A stretch of DNA of 64,000 nucleotides from Syntrophobacterales bacterium Delta_02 (GCA_001603955.1 LVAA01000019.1:36569-100568), one strand, 5' to 3'. Numbered from the stretch's first letter, positions 34,866-46,987 are shown. Program-made: numbers and translations. Notes: generated from the letters alone by a model not told the origin.

Positions 34866-35821
34866 TCACACGACCTTGGCCCTGAGAAGGTCGTGGATGT
34901 GTATAATGCCCACGGGCCGGGCGTTGCTTTCGTCATCGACGACGAAGAGAGAGGTGATTGAGAATTCCTCCATCTTCTTGAGGGCATAGGCGGCAAGGGC
35001 GTCCCTGCGGACAACCTTGGGCCTCATGGTCATCACGTCGCCCGCCGTCTTCGCCAGGAGCGAATCGTCGTATCGTTCGATGGCGCGCCTCAGGTCGCCG
35101 TCCGTTATGATCCCCGCGAGACGCCCCTCGCCGTCGTAGACCCCAGTGACGCCGAGCCTCTTTGACGTTATCTCAAGGATGGCATCCTTCATGGACGTCT
35201 CCGCGGACACTCCGGGGAGGGCCTGACCGGTGTGCATGAGGTCCTCGACCCTGAGGAAGAGCTTCCTTCCCAGGGAGCCCCCGGGATGGAGGGACGCAAA
35301 GTCCTCCACGTTGAAGGCGCGCCTTTCCATGACGGCGATGGCGAGGGCATCGCCCAGTGCCAGCGTCGCCGTGGTGCTCGACGTGGGCACCACGTTGTAG
35401 GGACAGGCCTCTTCCACGTTCACGACGAGTGCCACGTCACCCAGCCGGGCGATGGTGGACGCGGCGTCTCCCGTTATGGCGACAAGGGGTATGTCGAGGC
35501 GCTTCACCCAGGGTATGATCTTGAGCACCTCTTCCGTCTCCCCGCTGTTGCTGACGACGACAAGCACATCGCCGCGCTGGAGCATTCCCAGGTCACCGTG
35601 GAGGGAATCGGCGGCGTGGACAAAGAGCGCCGGCGTGCCCGTGCTCGACAGCGTGGCGGCGATCTTCTTGCAGACGAGCCCAGATTTGCCCATGCCCGTC
35701 AGGACGACCCTGCCCGTGCAGCCGAATATGATCTCAGCCGCCCTGGCGAAGGAGTCGTCGAGGCCTTCCATCACCTTCATGAGGGCCTGCGCCTCTCTCC
35801 TCAGGATGTCCTTTCCCCTCT

Positions 35822-35834
<13 letters not shown>
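34866..35834 (-). CDS. kdsD: Arabinose-5-phosphate isomerase
   Basis: A 322-residue enzyme making D-arabinose 5-phosphate for Kdo. It has an N-terminal SIS domain ('RVVLTGMGKSGLVCKKIAATLSSTG', 'VVVSNSGETEEVLKI') and two C-terminal CBS domains ('LMHTGQALPGV', 'VMTMRPKVVRRD'). A GTG start at 35834 with GAGGAGG upstream is preferred, overlapping kdsA by 13 nt. KdsD and KdsA catalyse successive steps. Confidence 0.93.
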
Positions 35835-39461
<3,627 letters not shown>

Positions 39462-39501
39462 ATGGCACCGCACCTCGGGCGGTCTTCAGATCCCGGCCCT
39501 T

Positions 39502-40788
39502 TCACAGGTTACCTTCCTCGATCCTTATGTGGACGCTTTCACCTTTCGTGAAGGGCAGGGCGTCTATCTCCTTCCTTGCCTTCATGAGGCCCCCTTCCGG
39601 GGCATCGTGGGTCACCATCACGACGGGGACGTAGCCGCTGAGCTTCCGGCCCTGCTGGGTCACCGCCGATATGCTTATCCTGTATTTCGAGAGGATACCC
39701 GATATCTTCGAAAGCACGCCCGGCATGTCCTTTGCCATCACCCGCAGGTAGTAGGGGACGGAAGAGGCCCTGCCCTCCCTGAACCTGCCTGCCGCGGCGA
39801 GTCCCCGGGCGCCCCTGCCGCTTGCACCGGAGATCCTCTTCGCGATGTCGACGATGTCGCTCACAACGGCGCTTCCCGTCGGGTCGCTTCCCGCACCCTT
39901 TCCGTAGAAGAGATTGGGGCCCGTCATGTCCCCGACTATGTAGATGGCGTTATAGACACCGTTGACGCTGCTCATGGGGTGGTTGACGGGCAGCATCGCG
40001 GGCTCGACGCGGGCCTCGATACCTGCGCCCCGCTTCTTCGCTATGGCGAGGAGCTTTATCTTGTACCCGAAGTCCCGGGCGAAACCGATGTCGACGGGGT
40101 CTATCTTCGCGATGCCCCGTGTCGTAATCCTGTCCATGGTCACGGGTGACGCGAAGGCGAGCCTCACGAGGAGGGAAAGCTTGTGCGCAGCGTCTATCCC
40201 CTCGACGTCGAAGGTTGGATCCTTTTCGGCATAACCTTTCCGCTGGGCGTCCTTGAGGGCCTCGGCGAAGGATATTCCTTCATCCGTCATCCGTGAGAGG
40301 ATGTAGTTGCTCGTCCCGTTGAGGATTCCCAGTATGTAGCTGAAATCGTTGCCGACGAGACCGTCGCGGATCGCCCGGATGACGGGGATGCCTCCGCACA
40401 CGGAGGCCTCGAACCCGATCTCGCACCCTTTCTTCGCGGCGAGCCTGAAAAGTTCGTCGCCTTTCCCCGCCAGGAGGGCCTTGTTTGCCGTCACGACCTG
40501 TTTGCCGAGGCCGAGGGCCGCGCTGATGAAGTCGCTGGCCGGACGCATGCCGCCTATGAGCTCCACGACGATGTCGACCCTCTCATCCCTGATGAGTTCC
40601 ATGGCATCGGAGGTCACGATATCCCGCGGCAGACCCTTCCCTTTGAGCTTGCGCACGTCCACCTCGGCCACCCGGACGACGGTGAGATCGAGGCCCGTCC
40701 TTCTGCGAATGAGCGCGGCGTGTTCCGTCAATATCCGGTACGTGCCGGTTCCTACTGTTCCCAGTCCTATTATTCCTATTCCGATCAT
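39502..40788 (-). CDS. hom: Homoserine dehydrogenase with ACT domain
   Basis: A 428-residue enzyme reducing aspartate semialdehyde to homoserine for threonine and methionine synthesis. '[17 protein letters not shown]' is the NAD(P)-binding start; '[14 protein letters not shown]' and '[18 protein letters not shown]' are the catalytic signatures. The C-terminal ACT domain ('[23 protein letters not shown]') suggests feedback by threonine. ATGA overlap with the deleted aminotransferase upstream. Confidence 0.96.
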   Translation of the reverse strand: MIGIGIIGLGTVGTGTYRILTEHAALIRRRTGLDLTVVRVAEVDVRKLKGKGLPRDIVTSDAMELIRDERVDIVVELIGGMRPASDFISAALGLGKQVVTANKALLAGKGDELFRLAAKKGCEIGFEASVCGGIPVIRAIRDGLVGNDFSYILGILNGTSNYILSRMTDEGISFAEALKDAQRKGYAEKDPTFDVEGIDAAHKLSLLVRLAFASPVTMDRITTRGIAKIDPVDIGFARDFGYKIKLLAIAKKRGAGIEARVEPAMLPVNHPMSSVNGVYNAIYIVGDMTGPNLFYGKGAGSDPTGSAVVSDIVDIAKRISGASGRGARGLAAAGRFREGRASSVPYYLRVMAKDMPGVLSKISGILSKYRISISAVTQQGRKLSGYVPVVMVTHDAPEGGLMKARKEIDALPFTKGESVHIRIEEGNL

Positions 40789-41096
40789 GATCTTCCCGTA
40801 GGGTGGAGGAGATTCCTGATCCCCTTCACCGCTTGTTTTATTCTGTGTTCGTTCTCCACGAGGGCGAACCTCACGTATCCTTCACCGAACTCACCGAAGC
40901 CGATCCCCGGCGAGGTGGCCACCCTTGCCTCTTTCAGGAGGAGCTTCAAAACGACATGCTTCGATGTGGGCAGGTCGGGATTCCCCATACCAAGGTCGAT
41001 GATATCCTCACCCTTTCTCCGTGCTTCTATAAGAAGGTCCCGGACGATGCCGAACACGTAGGGCGACAGCCGGGATATCCTGTAAAATTCTTCCAT
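40785..41096 (-). pseudogene. Class I aminotransferase with a large in-frame internal deletion
   Basis: The 103-residue ORF joins two ends of an alanine/aspartate-type aminotransferase. The first about 49 residues ('[19 protein letters not shown]', '[16 protein letters not shown]') are a typical N-terminus, and the rest ('[19 protein letters not shown]', '[16 protein letters not shown]') is a typical C-terminus. Roughly 290-300 residues are missing, including the PLP lysine and most of the active site. The frame and the ATGA overlap with hom are intact, so it may keep coupling translation of hom. It may be a true deletion or an assembly collapse. Confidence 0.85.
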
Positions 41097-41196
41097 TTAT
41101 GTTGAAAATTACCACATCCCCGGGGACACAATCAATACAAAAGCCAAGCAAGAATTGGGCCAAAAAAACCGGGGCGGGGTTTGGAACAGGGAACGG

Positions 41197-41334
41197 ATAG
41201 GACCGATAGGACTTTATAAGACCTATAAGACATATAGGACCTATAGGACGCATTAGAGACGATGCTGGTGATCCTGTCCGGGTTCTTCCCTTGGTCGTGG
41301 TCTTATAGGTCCTATATTTCCTATGCGTCCTATC
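41197..41334. repeat. 9-nt tandem repeat array with inverted arms, ATAGGACCT-type
   Basis: The 302-nt gap from 41097 to 41398 has no gene. Left arm: ATAGGACCG, ATAGGACTT, TATAAGACC, TATAAGACA, TATAGGACC, TATAGGACG (41197-41250). Right arm, reverse-complement type: GGTCTTATA, GGTCCTATA, TTTCCTATG, CGTCCTATC (41299-41334). A 48-nt spacer lies between. Outside the arms I see only the presumed promoter area of the aminotransferase-hom operon (41100-41150), without a clear consensus. Confidence 0.8.
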
Positions 41335-41398
41335 GAAACCATTCCCTCCGCACTTCCTCGTCCCGGCTGCTCCCCCTGTGCCTACAAACTGCAGCCTG

Positions 41399-41881
41399 CT
41401 ACAGTTTGTAACCGAACTTCCTCAACATCTCCTTCCGGGCCTTCTTGTCCTCGTCCTTCTCTATGCCCGCCGGTCTCGCGCCGTCTATGACGCCCATGAT
41501 GCCGCGGCCGCCCCCGGTCTCGGCCACTACCACCTCGAGGGGGTTCGCGGTGGCGCAGAAGATCCGGCAGACCTCCTGGCATCCCTTGACGGCGTTGAGG
41601 ACGTTGATGGGGAAGCCGTCCTTCATGAAGATGACGAAGGTGTGCCCGCAGGACAGGGTGAAAGACGTCTCGGCGGCAAGCTTCGCCAGGGCCTCGTCAT
41701 TGCCCTCGTACCTCACGAGACAGGGACCGCTCGCCTCGGAGAAGGCGACGCCGAACTTGAGGGACGGTGCGCTCCCGACGAGTATCTCGTAGAGGTCCTC
41801 CACGGTCTTGATGAAGTGTGACTGGCCGATGACGATGTTCAGGCCTTCCGGTATGTCGATCTTTACGGTCTTGAGTTCCAT
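41399..41881 (-). CDS. Adenosine-specific kinase family protein
   Basis: A 160-residue protein matching the small 'adenosine specific kinase' family (PF04008): 'MELKTVKIDIPEGLNIVIGQSHFIKTVEDLY' type N-terminus, 'KFGVAFSEASGPCLVRYEGND' and 'ATANPLEVVVAETGGGRGIMGVIDG'. The start at 41881 has AAAGGAGG. Archaeal structures suggested adenosine binding, but the activity is poorly tested. It stands alone between two repeat elements and could act with AhcY. Confidence 0.82.
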   Translation of the reverse strand: MELKTVKIDIPEGLNIVIGQSHFIKTVEDLYEILVGSAPSLKFGVAFSEASGPCLVRYEGNDEALAKLAAETSFTLSCGHTFVIFMKDGFPINVLNAVKGCQEVCRIFCATANPLEVVVAETGGGRGIMGVIDGARPAGIEKDEDKKARKEMLRKFGYKL

Positions 41882-41947
41882 TATGCCTCCTTTAGTTGGC
41901 AAGAAAGATTAAAAACCCTATCTCACGCCCGTTCGTCGCATGCGCTC

Positions 41948-42193
41948 CTCTCTCGAGTTCACAGAGATCGCAGAGAGAGGAGAAAAGAGAGAAAAGATTG
42001 CCGCCGGATTTCGGGGCCTACCAAGATCCGGCGGCCTTCTCGTCCCGCCGTCCCGGCGGGAGGCAAAGACAATGCTTTTTCTATTCCGCTCGTCATGAGC
42101 GAAAGGCGGAATCGAAAATGTTCCCTGATCCTGGTAGTCTCCGGGATCAGGGAACCGTCTTTTCTCTCTTTTCTCTCCGTGTGCTCGAGTGAG
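41948..42193. repeat. Multi-hairpin intergenic element with long imperfect inverted ends
   Basis: The gap 41882-42237 holds no gene. GAGAAAAGAGAGAAAAG (41980-41996) is a perfect 17-bp inverted match to 42159-42175, and CTCGAG occurs on both outer flanks (41952, 42184). Inside are four stems: CCGCCGGAT/ATCCGGCGG (42001-42034), TCCCGCC/GGCGGGA (42043-42061), ATTCCGC/GCGGAAT (42083-42112) and TTCCCTGATCC/GGATCAGGGAA (42121-42154). The loops of the first and last stems contain CTACCA and TGGTAG, which are complementary. Confidence 0.8.
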
Positions 42194-42237
42194 CCCGAAG
42201 GGTGAACGGGCGTGAGACGATCTTTTGGTTTTTTCTG

Positions 42238-43179
42238 TCATTTACTTGCTTCTCCTCCCCCTTCACCGAAGGGCTGTTCCTTGCCGAAGTCCGGCACGTA
42301 GAGGGGGGCGCTTTCGAGGTCCTGGGTGAAGACGTTTTCCATACCATTATTTATAAGGAAGGAAACGACATTGTCGTATTCCTCCTGGCGTATCCGTCGT
42401 GAGAGGATCGGGTGCTCGCCGGAGCGGTGGAGGGGGAGGTACTGGGACATGAGGCCTATGGAGGTCTGTTTGCCCAGGGTTTCGGCGATCCAGCCGAGTG
42501 CCGCACGGGACCCGGCAAGGCCGCCGGGGAGGACGAGATGGCGGACGAGAAGGCCCCTTTTGGCGATGCCGTCCTCGAGGAGAAGGTCGCCCACCTGGCA
42601 CTTCATCTCGATAAGTGCCTCGCGGGCACATTCCGGGTAGGGGGCGTGCGCCGCCGGGCCGGAGAGCCTCTCGGCGATGGCGGGGTTCCAGTACTTGAAG
42701 TCGGGCAGGTAAATATCGATGAGGCCGTCGAGGGACCGAAGGGCGTCGACAGCGTCATAGCCGTTCGTGTTGTACACAAAGGGTATCCCGATCCCTCTTC
42801 TCTTCGCTTCTCCGATTGCCGCGGCGATGAAGGGAACATACGGCGTGGGGCTCACGAGGTTGACATTGTGGCACCCCATGGCCTGGAGGGAGAAGAACAT
42901 CTCCACGAGTCCATCAAGGCTCACCGGGCCTCCCTGACCCTCGTGGCTTATCTGGTAGTTCTGGCAGAAGACACACCGGAGATTGCAAAAGGAAAAGAAT
43001 ATGTTCCCCGACCCGCGCGCTCCCGAGATGGGCGGCTCCTCACCGAAATGGGGCCCGAAATGGGCCACAAGGATGTCCTTCCCCGCACCGCAGAACCCCT
43101 TTTCCCCGGCAAGGCGGTCAACCCCGCACCGACGGGGACACGCGGAACAGGGCGCCAGCATGGAAAGATCGGCTTGCAT
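42238..43179 (-). CDS. Radical SAM protein, PflA-like activating-enzyme family
   Basis: A 313-residue protein with the SAM-cluster motif CxxxCxxC in 'FSFCNLRCVFCQNYQIS' and an N-terminal Cys motif 'CSACPRRCGVDR' typical of the COG1313-like 'pyruvate formate-lyase activating enzyme' relatives. The TIM-barrel core is seen as 'NLVSPTPYVPFIAAA' and 'FVYNTNGYDAVDAL'. True PFL activases are shorter and lie beside PFL; none is here, so the target is unknown. The start at 43179 has no Shine-Dalgarno but has a -10 box immediately upstream. Confidence 0.88.
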   Translation of the reverse strand: MQADLSMLAPCSACPRRCGVDRLAGEKGFCGAGKDILVAHFGPHFGEEPPISGARGSGNIFFSFCNLRCVFCQNYQISHEGQGGPVSLDGLVEMFFSLQAMGCHNVNLVSPTPYVPFIAAAIGEAKRRGIGIPFVYNTNGYDAVDALRSLDGLIDIYLPDFKYWNPAIAERLSGPAAHAPYPECAREALIEMKCQVGDLLLEDGIAKRGLLVRHLVLPGGLAGSRAALGWIAETLGKQTSIGLMSQYLPLHRSGEHPILSRRIRQEEYDNVVSFLINNGMENVFTQDLESAPLYVPDFGKEQPFGEGGGEASK

Positions 43180-43186
43180 CGGGAAT

Positions 43187-43195
43187 AGTATAGCA
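43187..43195 (-). promoter_or_regulatory. Extended -10 promoter at the start of the radical SAM gene
   Basis: TGCTATACT on the minus strand is an extended -10 element ending 8 nt before the ATG at 43179. The predicted start point would be at or one base before the initiation codon, consistent with a leaderless mRNA. No good -35 is seen. Confidence 0.5.
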
Positions 43196-43219
43196 GAAAC
43201 CAGAAGTAAAGACCGTTCC

Positions 43220-43351
43220 GTTTCAAGTTTCAGGTTTCAGGCTAAAAGATGCCCGGAAAAGCCCGAGTGGTGCCCGTTTCGGGAAAGGAGTCGGCCACCT
43301 CTTGTTTTCCTGCCGTTAACCTGAAACGTGAAACCTGGAACCTGAAACGGT
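43220..43351. repeat. Heptad repeat array, inverted arms, GTTTCAG-type
   Basis: Left arm GTTTCAA, GTTTCAG, GTTTCAG (43220-43240) preceded by GACCGTTCC; right arm CCTGAAA, CGTGAAA, CCTGGAA, CCTGAAA (43320-43347) followed by CGGTCTTTTTC. The spacer of about 80 nt begins GCTAAAAG and contains small GC-rich hairpins. It lies between the radical SAM and UreH-like genes; the right end could act as a terminator on the plus strand. Confidence 0.8.
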
Positions 43352-43360
43352 CTTTTTCTT

Positions 43361-44071
43361 TCAAAGCCCCAGGAACTCGATCATCAGCCCGCAGGCGAGG
43401 ATGGTGAGTCCCGCTATGGCATGGGTGTAGCGCTCGGCCTTGCCCAGCACCTTGAGGCTCAGACCCGCCCGCATGAGCAGCACCACCGCCATCATCGTCG
43501 CGATCGTCACGGCGCCGAAGGCGAGGCTCACCATTGCCACCCCCGTGAAGCTTTTCCGGGCGGCGGGATAGATGAGGAGGGGGATCAAGGGTTCGCAGGG
43601 GCCGAAGACGAATATTATGAAAAGCACCCAGGGCGTGACGGTCTTTCCTTCGTTGTCATGGAAATGGGCGTGGTTGCCGTCGTGTCTGTGTTCGTGCTCG
43701 TGGACGTCTCCGGCGCCGTGGACATGGACGTGCCTGTGGGGTTTGTTGAGGATGGCCCTGCGTATGCCCCAGACGGTGTAGGCAAGGCCGAAGGCGATAA
43801 GGAGCCACGCGGCGATCGTCCCCCGCGTCGATTCTATGAGCTCGAGCCGCTCGAGGGCCACACCGAGGGCCACACCCGCCAGGCCGAGCACGATGGAACT
43901 CCCTATGTGGCCCAGGCCGCAGGCAAAGGTCACCGCCGCGGTCTTCGGCGTCGACCATTTCCTCGACCATGAGAGCATCACGAAGGGCACATAGTGATCG
44001 GGCCCGAAAAGGGTGTGGAAGAACCCGATGGACACGGCGGCGATGAGAAGGGTGGACAGCTCGGGGGACAT
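43361..44071 (-). CDS. UreH/TauE-like membrane transporter with His-rich loop
   Basis: A 236-residue integral membrane protein with about six helices (for example 'AAVSIGFFHTLFGPDHYVPFVML', 'GLGHIGSSIVLGLAGVALGVAL', 'VTPWVLFIIFVFGPCEPLIPLLI'). A central cytoplasmic or periplasmic loop is very His-rich ('HRHVHVHGAGDVHEHEHRHDGNHAH'-like), which suggests binding of Ni, Co or Zn. The fold matches the UreH/NicO-like branch of the TauE/SafE superfamily. Function as a metal exporter or importer is inferred. AAGGA precedes the start. Confidence 0.78.
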   Translation of the reverse strand: MSPELSTLLIAAVSIGFFHTLFGPDHYVPFVMLSWSRKWSTPKTAAVTFACGLGHIGSSIVLGLAGVALGVALERLELIESTRGTIAAWLLIAFGLAYTVWGIRRAILNKPHRHVHVHGAGDVHEHEHRHDGNHAHFHDNEGKTVTPWVLFIIFVFGPCEPLIPLLIYPAARKSFTGVAMVSLAFGAVTIATMMAVVLLMRAGLSLKVLGKAERYTHAIAGLTILACGLMIEFLGL

Positions 44072-44104
44072 GGTGGTCCTTAGGGTTTGGTCTTAACGGG
44101 GGGA

Positions 44105-44185
44105 ATAGGACCTATAGGAGGGATAGGACATATGAGACGTATGAGACATATAGGACGCATAAGACGTATAGGACGTGTGGCACCT
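44105..44185. repeat. 9-nt tandem repeat array of nine units, ATAGGACGT-type
   Basis: Nine consecutive 9-nt units: ATAGGACCT, ATAGGAGGG, ATAGGACAT, ATGAGACGT, ATGAGACAT, ATAGGACGC, ATAAGACGT, ATAGGACGT, GTGGCACCT. It is a longer relative of the array at 41197 and has no inverted second arm. It lies upstream of the UreH-like gene. Confidence 0.85.
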
Positions 44186-44268
44186 GTTGTATTTTGGTGT
44201 CATTATAATAATTCTGCAGCCGATTGTCCACATTGACGGTCGCTCCCCATCCCCCGTCTTTCTTTGAA

Positions 44269-44303
44269 CCTGAAACCTGAAACCTGAAACCTGAAACCTG
44301 AAA
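44269..44303. repeat. Perfect heptad array, five CCTGAAA units
   Basis: Five identical CCTGAAA units followed by CCGGTTTCA, ending 6 nt from the ybaK stop. CCGTCTTTCTTTGAA precedes it. The left-hand arm expected from other loci is absent; instead the 9-nt array lies about 80 nt to the left. Confidence 0.85.
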
Positions 44304-44309
44304 CCGGTT

Positions 44310-44795
44310 TCACTCTATCCCCACCCGCACCAGCCGGGGCTTCAGCGTCTTCACTATGTCGTGGGGGTCCATCGCGATGAGGTAGCCGCGCCTGCCGCCG
44401 TTGATGTAGATCTTCGGCAGGGCGAGGATGGTCTCTTCCATGTAGACGGGCATGGCCTTGCGGGTGCCGAAGGGCGATGTGCCGCCGACCATGTAGCCCG
44501 AGTGCTTCTGCGCGGTCTGCGGTGCACAGGGTCCGACCTTTTTCACGCCCATGACGCGGGCGAGCTCCTTCGTGGAGACCTCCCTGTCGCCATGCATGAG
44601 GATGACGACGGGCCTTCTGTCCTCGTCCTCCATGATGAGGGTCTTCACCACCATGTGCTCGTCGACGTGGTACTGCCTCGCGAAGGTCGCCGTCCCGCCG
44701 TGCTCCACGTACTGATAGGGATGCTCCGAGAACTCCACCTCCCTCTCCCGAAGGAACCGGACGGCAGGGGTGACATAGGTCTTATCCCTGGACAT
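44310..44795 (-). CDS. ybaK: Cys-tRNA(Pro)/Cys-tRNA(Cys) deacylase YbaK family
   Basis: A 161-residue editing protein that clears Cys mischarged on tRNA-Pro. The family motif 'GYMVGGTSPFGTRK' and the catalytic-lysine region 'EHMVVKTLIM' are visible. No Shine-Dalgarno precedes the ATG; the sequence immediately upstream is the TTAA-rich arm of a repeat array. Confidence 0.92.
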   Translation of the reverse strand: MSRDKTYVTPAVRFLREREVEFSEHPYQYVEHGGTATFARQYHVDEHMVVKTLIMEDEDRRPVVILMHGDREVSTKELARVMGVKKVGPCAPQTAQKHSGYMVGGTSPFGTRKAMPVYMEETILALPKIYINGGRRGYLIAMDPHDIVKTLKPRLVRVGIE

Positions 44796-44804
44796 AAAAA
44801 TACC

Positions 44805-44945
44805 GTTTTAAGTTTTAAGTGTTAAGTTTTAAGTTAAAAGCAAAAGCGGGAAAGAATCCAGGGCGATGATCTCGTGTAAAGGAAGGCGCAGACCCCCTCT
44901 TCTTTTCTTGTCCTCTACTTAAAACTTGAAACCTAACACTTAACA
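44805..44945. repeat. Heptad repeat array, inverted arms, GTTTTAA-type
   Basis: Left arm GTTTTAA, GTTTTAA, GTGTTAA, GTTTTAA, GTTAAAA (44805-44839) preceded by ACC; right arm CTTAAAA, CTTGAAA, CCTAACA, CTTAACA (44918-44945) followed by CCGTCTTTATC. The spacer is 78 nt and purine-rich at its left edge. It fills the whole gap between ybaK and the LarA-like gene. Confidence 0.85.
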
Positions 44946-44951
44946 CCGTCT

Positions 44952-46166
44952 TTATCCTATCATCTGCACCGTCCCGTCCGGTATTACTGCGGCCCGGACG
45001 GGCCTGCCCGCGTACTGCCTGTCGAGTTCGGCGATGAGGGCGCCGAGGTCGTCGACCCACGTGATGTCCTCCTTCTTCCCGAACCAGTAAGAGCCGGCAT
45101 GGTCCCTGTGGCGGGAGTAGAGGAAGAACCTCCTCACCCGCTCATGGATCGGCCGTTCACCTCTTCCGAGCCTGCCCCAGACGTCCTTCCCGAACCTGCC
45201 CATGAGGTAGTGGATGACCTGTCCCTCCTCGATGTCGTTGAGGATGACGAGGCAGCCTCCGTTCGGGGAAAGGATGCCCTCCGACGTGGAGGCAGCGATG
45301 ACGGCCTCGTTGGCCTTGCCGAAGGTGTTGGCGAAGACGACGTCATATTCCCCGGCCGCCTTCGTCGCGTAGTGCGCGAGCGCCCCCTCTATCATCGCGG
45401 GATAGAGGGAGTCGGGGTGGCCGGCGAAGACGCGCGTGGCACGGGAGGAGCTGTTCACGAAGACATCGATCTTGATATCCAGACGGGCCATCCGTCCCGC
45501 CTCGCGCATATCCGACAGGACGACGTTGCATGAATGGTTGCCGAGGCCCCAGCAGTTGTCCAGGTTTTGCTGGAGGAGAAGGCCGTGGTGGTACTCGATG
45601 GCGTCGATGTGGGCTATGCCGGGAAAGACTATCTTGTATCCGCCGCCGAAACCGCAGAACTGGTGGGGGATGAAGGACCCGATGCCTATCCTGAGATCGC
45701 AGCGGAGGTACTCCTTGTTGATGGTAACGGGTGTCCCCAGGGCCGTCGTTCCCAGCGTTTCGCAATTCTCGTAGCAGTTGTGGTTGTAGACGGGAAAGCG
45801 CCTGAGCACCTCGTCGCCGAGCTTCTTCCGGAAATCCGCGTTGTTGTGGGGGGAATGCGTACCCAGGGCGCAGAGGAACCGCACCCGGGAGTCGTCGATG
45901 CCCGCGCTTGCAAAGGCCTTGAGGAGCGTCGGGACGATCTCGTATGTGCGCGTCGGCCGGGAGAGATCGTCGAAAAGGACGCAAACCTCTTGTCTGCCCT
46001 TCATGAGCGGAACGAGGGGCATGATGGCGGCGCGATACTCCTTTTCGCCGATGGGCTCTGCCGCGTCACCCGCCATGGTAAGGACGTCCACGTCCCAGCG
46101 GGGCGGGAAGTCCGCCTCGAGGGTGCGCTCACCGTTCCAGAGGCCGTGGGGCAAGGATATTTTCAT
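44952..46166 (-). CDS. LarA-like nickel-pincer racemase/epimerase family protein
   Basis: A 404-residue protein of the LarA (DUF2088) family. 'VLFDDLSRPTRTYEIVP' is the N-terminal signature. 'ALGTHSPH', 'PHQFCGFGGGYKIVFPGIA' and 'YHH' give the His and Lys residues that match those holding the nickel-pincer cofactor in lactate racemase. The substrate is unknown; a hydroxy acid is likely. The start has no Shine-Dalgarno. It is divergent from a GntR regulator and the Liv transporter, which suggests a shared catabolic role. larB/larC/larE for the cofactor are not in the window. Confidence 0.85.
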   Translation of the reverse strand: MKISLPHGLWNGERTLEADFPPRWDVDVLTMAGDAAEPIGEKEYRAAIMPLVPLMKGRQEVCVLFDDLSRPTRTYEIVPTLLKAFASAGIDDSRVRFLCALGTHSPHNNADFRKKLGDEVLRRFPVYNHNCYENCETLGTTALGTPVTINKEYLRCDLRIGIGSFIPHQFCGFGGGYKIVFPGIAHIDAIEYHHGLLLQQNLDNCWGLGNHSCNVVLSDMREAGRMARLDIKIDVFVNSSSRATRVFAGHPDSLYPAMIEGALAHYATKAAGEYDVVFANTFGKANEAVIAASTSEGILSPNGGCLVILNDIEEGQVIHYLMGRFGKDVWGRLGRGERPIHERVRRFFLYSRHRDHAGSYWFGKKEDITWVDDLGALIAELDRQYAGRPVRAAVIPDGTVQMIG

Positions 46167-46181
46167 AAATAAAAACTTGTA

Positions 46182-46190
46182 ATGATAACA
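46182..46190 (-). promoter_or_regulatory. Extended -10 element for the LarA-like gene
   Basis: TGTTATCAT on the minus strand, 16 nt upstream of the ATG at 46166, fits TGn-TATnAT. The transcript leader would be about 10 nt with no Shine-Dalgarno. Confidence 0.4.
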
Positions 46191-46217
46191 GCAACTAGGG
46201 TACAGTATACGTTATTA

Positions 46218-46901
46218 ATGAGAAAACTGGTAATAAAAAAAGACAAGACCATACGGCAGAAGGTCTATCATCACATACGCGAGGAGATCCTGAAAGGGGC
46301 CATCGCCCCCCGGGAGAGGCTTATAGAGGCGAAGATCGCCGAAGAGATTGGCACGTCCCGGACGCCCGTGCGCGAGGCGCTCCATAACCTGGAACTGGAA
46401 AAGCTCGTCGTCTCCATCCCCCGGGTCGGCTACGTCGTCAGGGGCATGGACATGGAGGAGGTCGAGCAGATATGCGACATCAGGGCCGCCATAGAAGGCC
46501 TCGCCATCGCATGGGCCACGGCGAAGCAAAGGGACAGGCTCCTCCAGGCCCTGAAGAAGAACATCGAGAACCAGAAAAAGCATATAGCAAAGGGCGACCT
46601 CAATGGCTACGTCGAACTGGACGCGCAGTTCCACGACATCATAGCACGCCTTGCCGGCAGCGACCGCCTGCTGGAACTTACCCAGACACTGCGCAGACAT
46701 ATGCTGAGATACCGCATCCAGTGCATCTACATGACCGAGACCGCGGAGAGATCGATGCACGGCCACGAGAGGATCGTGACCGCCATCGAGAAAGGGGATA
46801 CCGAGGAGATTGCCGCCGCGGTAAAAACACACCTTATCCAGGCGAGGGACGACATCCTCTACTACGTCTTTCGCGAGCCCGACAGTGACACCGGTAGATA
46901 A
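46218..46901 (+). CDS. GntR family transcriptional regulator, FadR/FCD type
   Basis: A 227-residue regulator. The winged helix-turn-helix is 'YHHIREEILKGAIAPRERLIE' and 'IGTSRTPVREALHNLELEKLV'; the all-helical FCD ligand domain has the metal-binding Asp/His set ('ELDAQFHDIIARLAGSDRL', 'HERIVTAI'). These proteins usually bind carboxylic acids. The ATG at 46182 is rejected because it lies in the promoter of the divergent LarA-like gene. It probably controls larA-like and the liv genes. Confidence 0.9.
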   Translation: MRKLVIKKDKTIRQKVYHHIREEILKGAIAPRERLIEAKIAEEIGTSRTPVREALHNLELEKLVVSIPRVGYVVRGMDMEEVEQICDIRAAIEGLAIAWATAKQRDRLLQALKKNIENQKKHIAKGDLNGYVELDAQFHDIIARLAGSDRLLELTQTLRRHMLRYRIQCIYMTETAERSMHGHERIVTAIEKGDTEEIAAAVKTHLIQARDDILYYVFREPDSDTGR

Positions 46902-46940
46902 CCCCCGGAGAGGACTTTTGATTGACAAAAAGGGGGTTTT
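46900..46940 (+). terminator. Possible intrinsic terminator after the GntR gene
   Basis: AACCCCC (46900-46906) pairs with GGGGGTT (46932-46938), then TT; an inner CTTTTG / CAAAAAG stem supports it. The loop is large and the T-run short, so efficiency is doubtful. TTGACA at 46922 lies inside it and could be the -35 of the liv promoter, with a weak CAAAGT 17 nt on. Confidence 0.4.
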
Positions 46941-46987
46941 GGTGCAAAGTTCAGAGTAACGCATAAAAACTTAATGGAGGTGCTGGT

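Noticed and set aside
44105-44945. CRISPR array
   Set aside because: Units are 7 or 9 nt in direct tandem with no spacers of 25-40 nt between them, and no cas gene is present.
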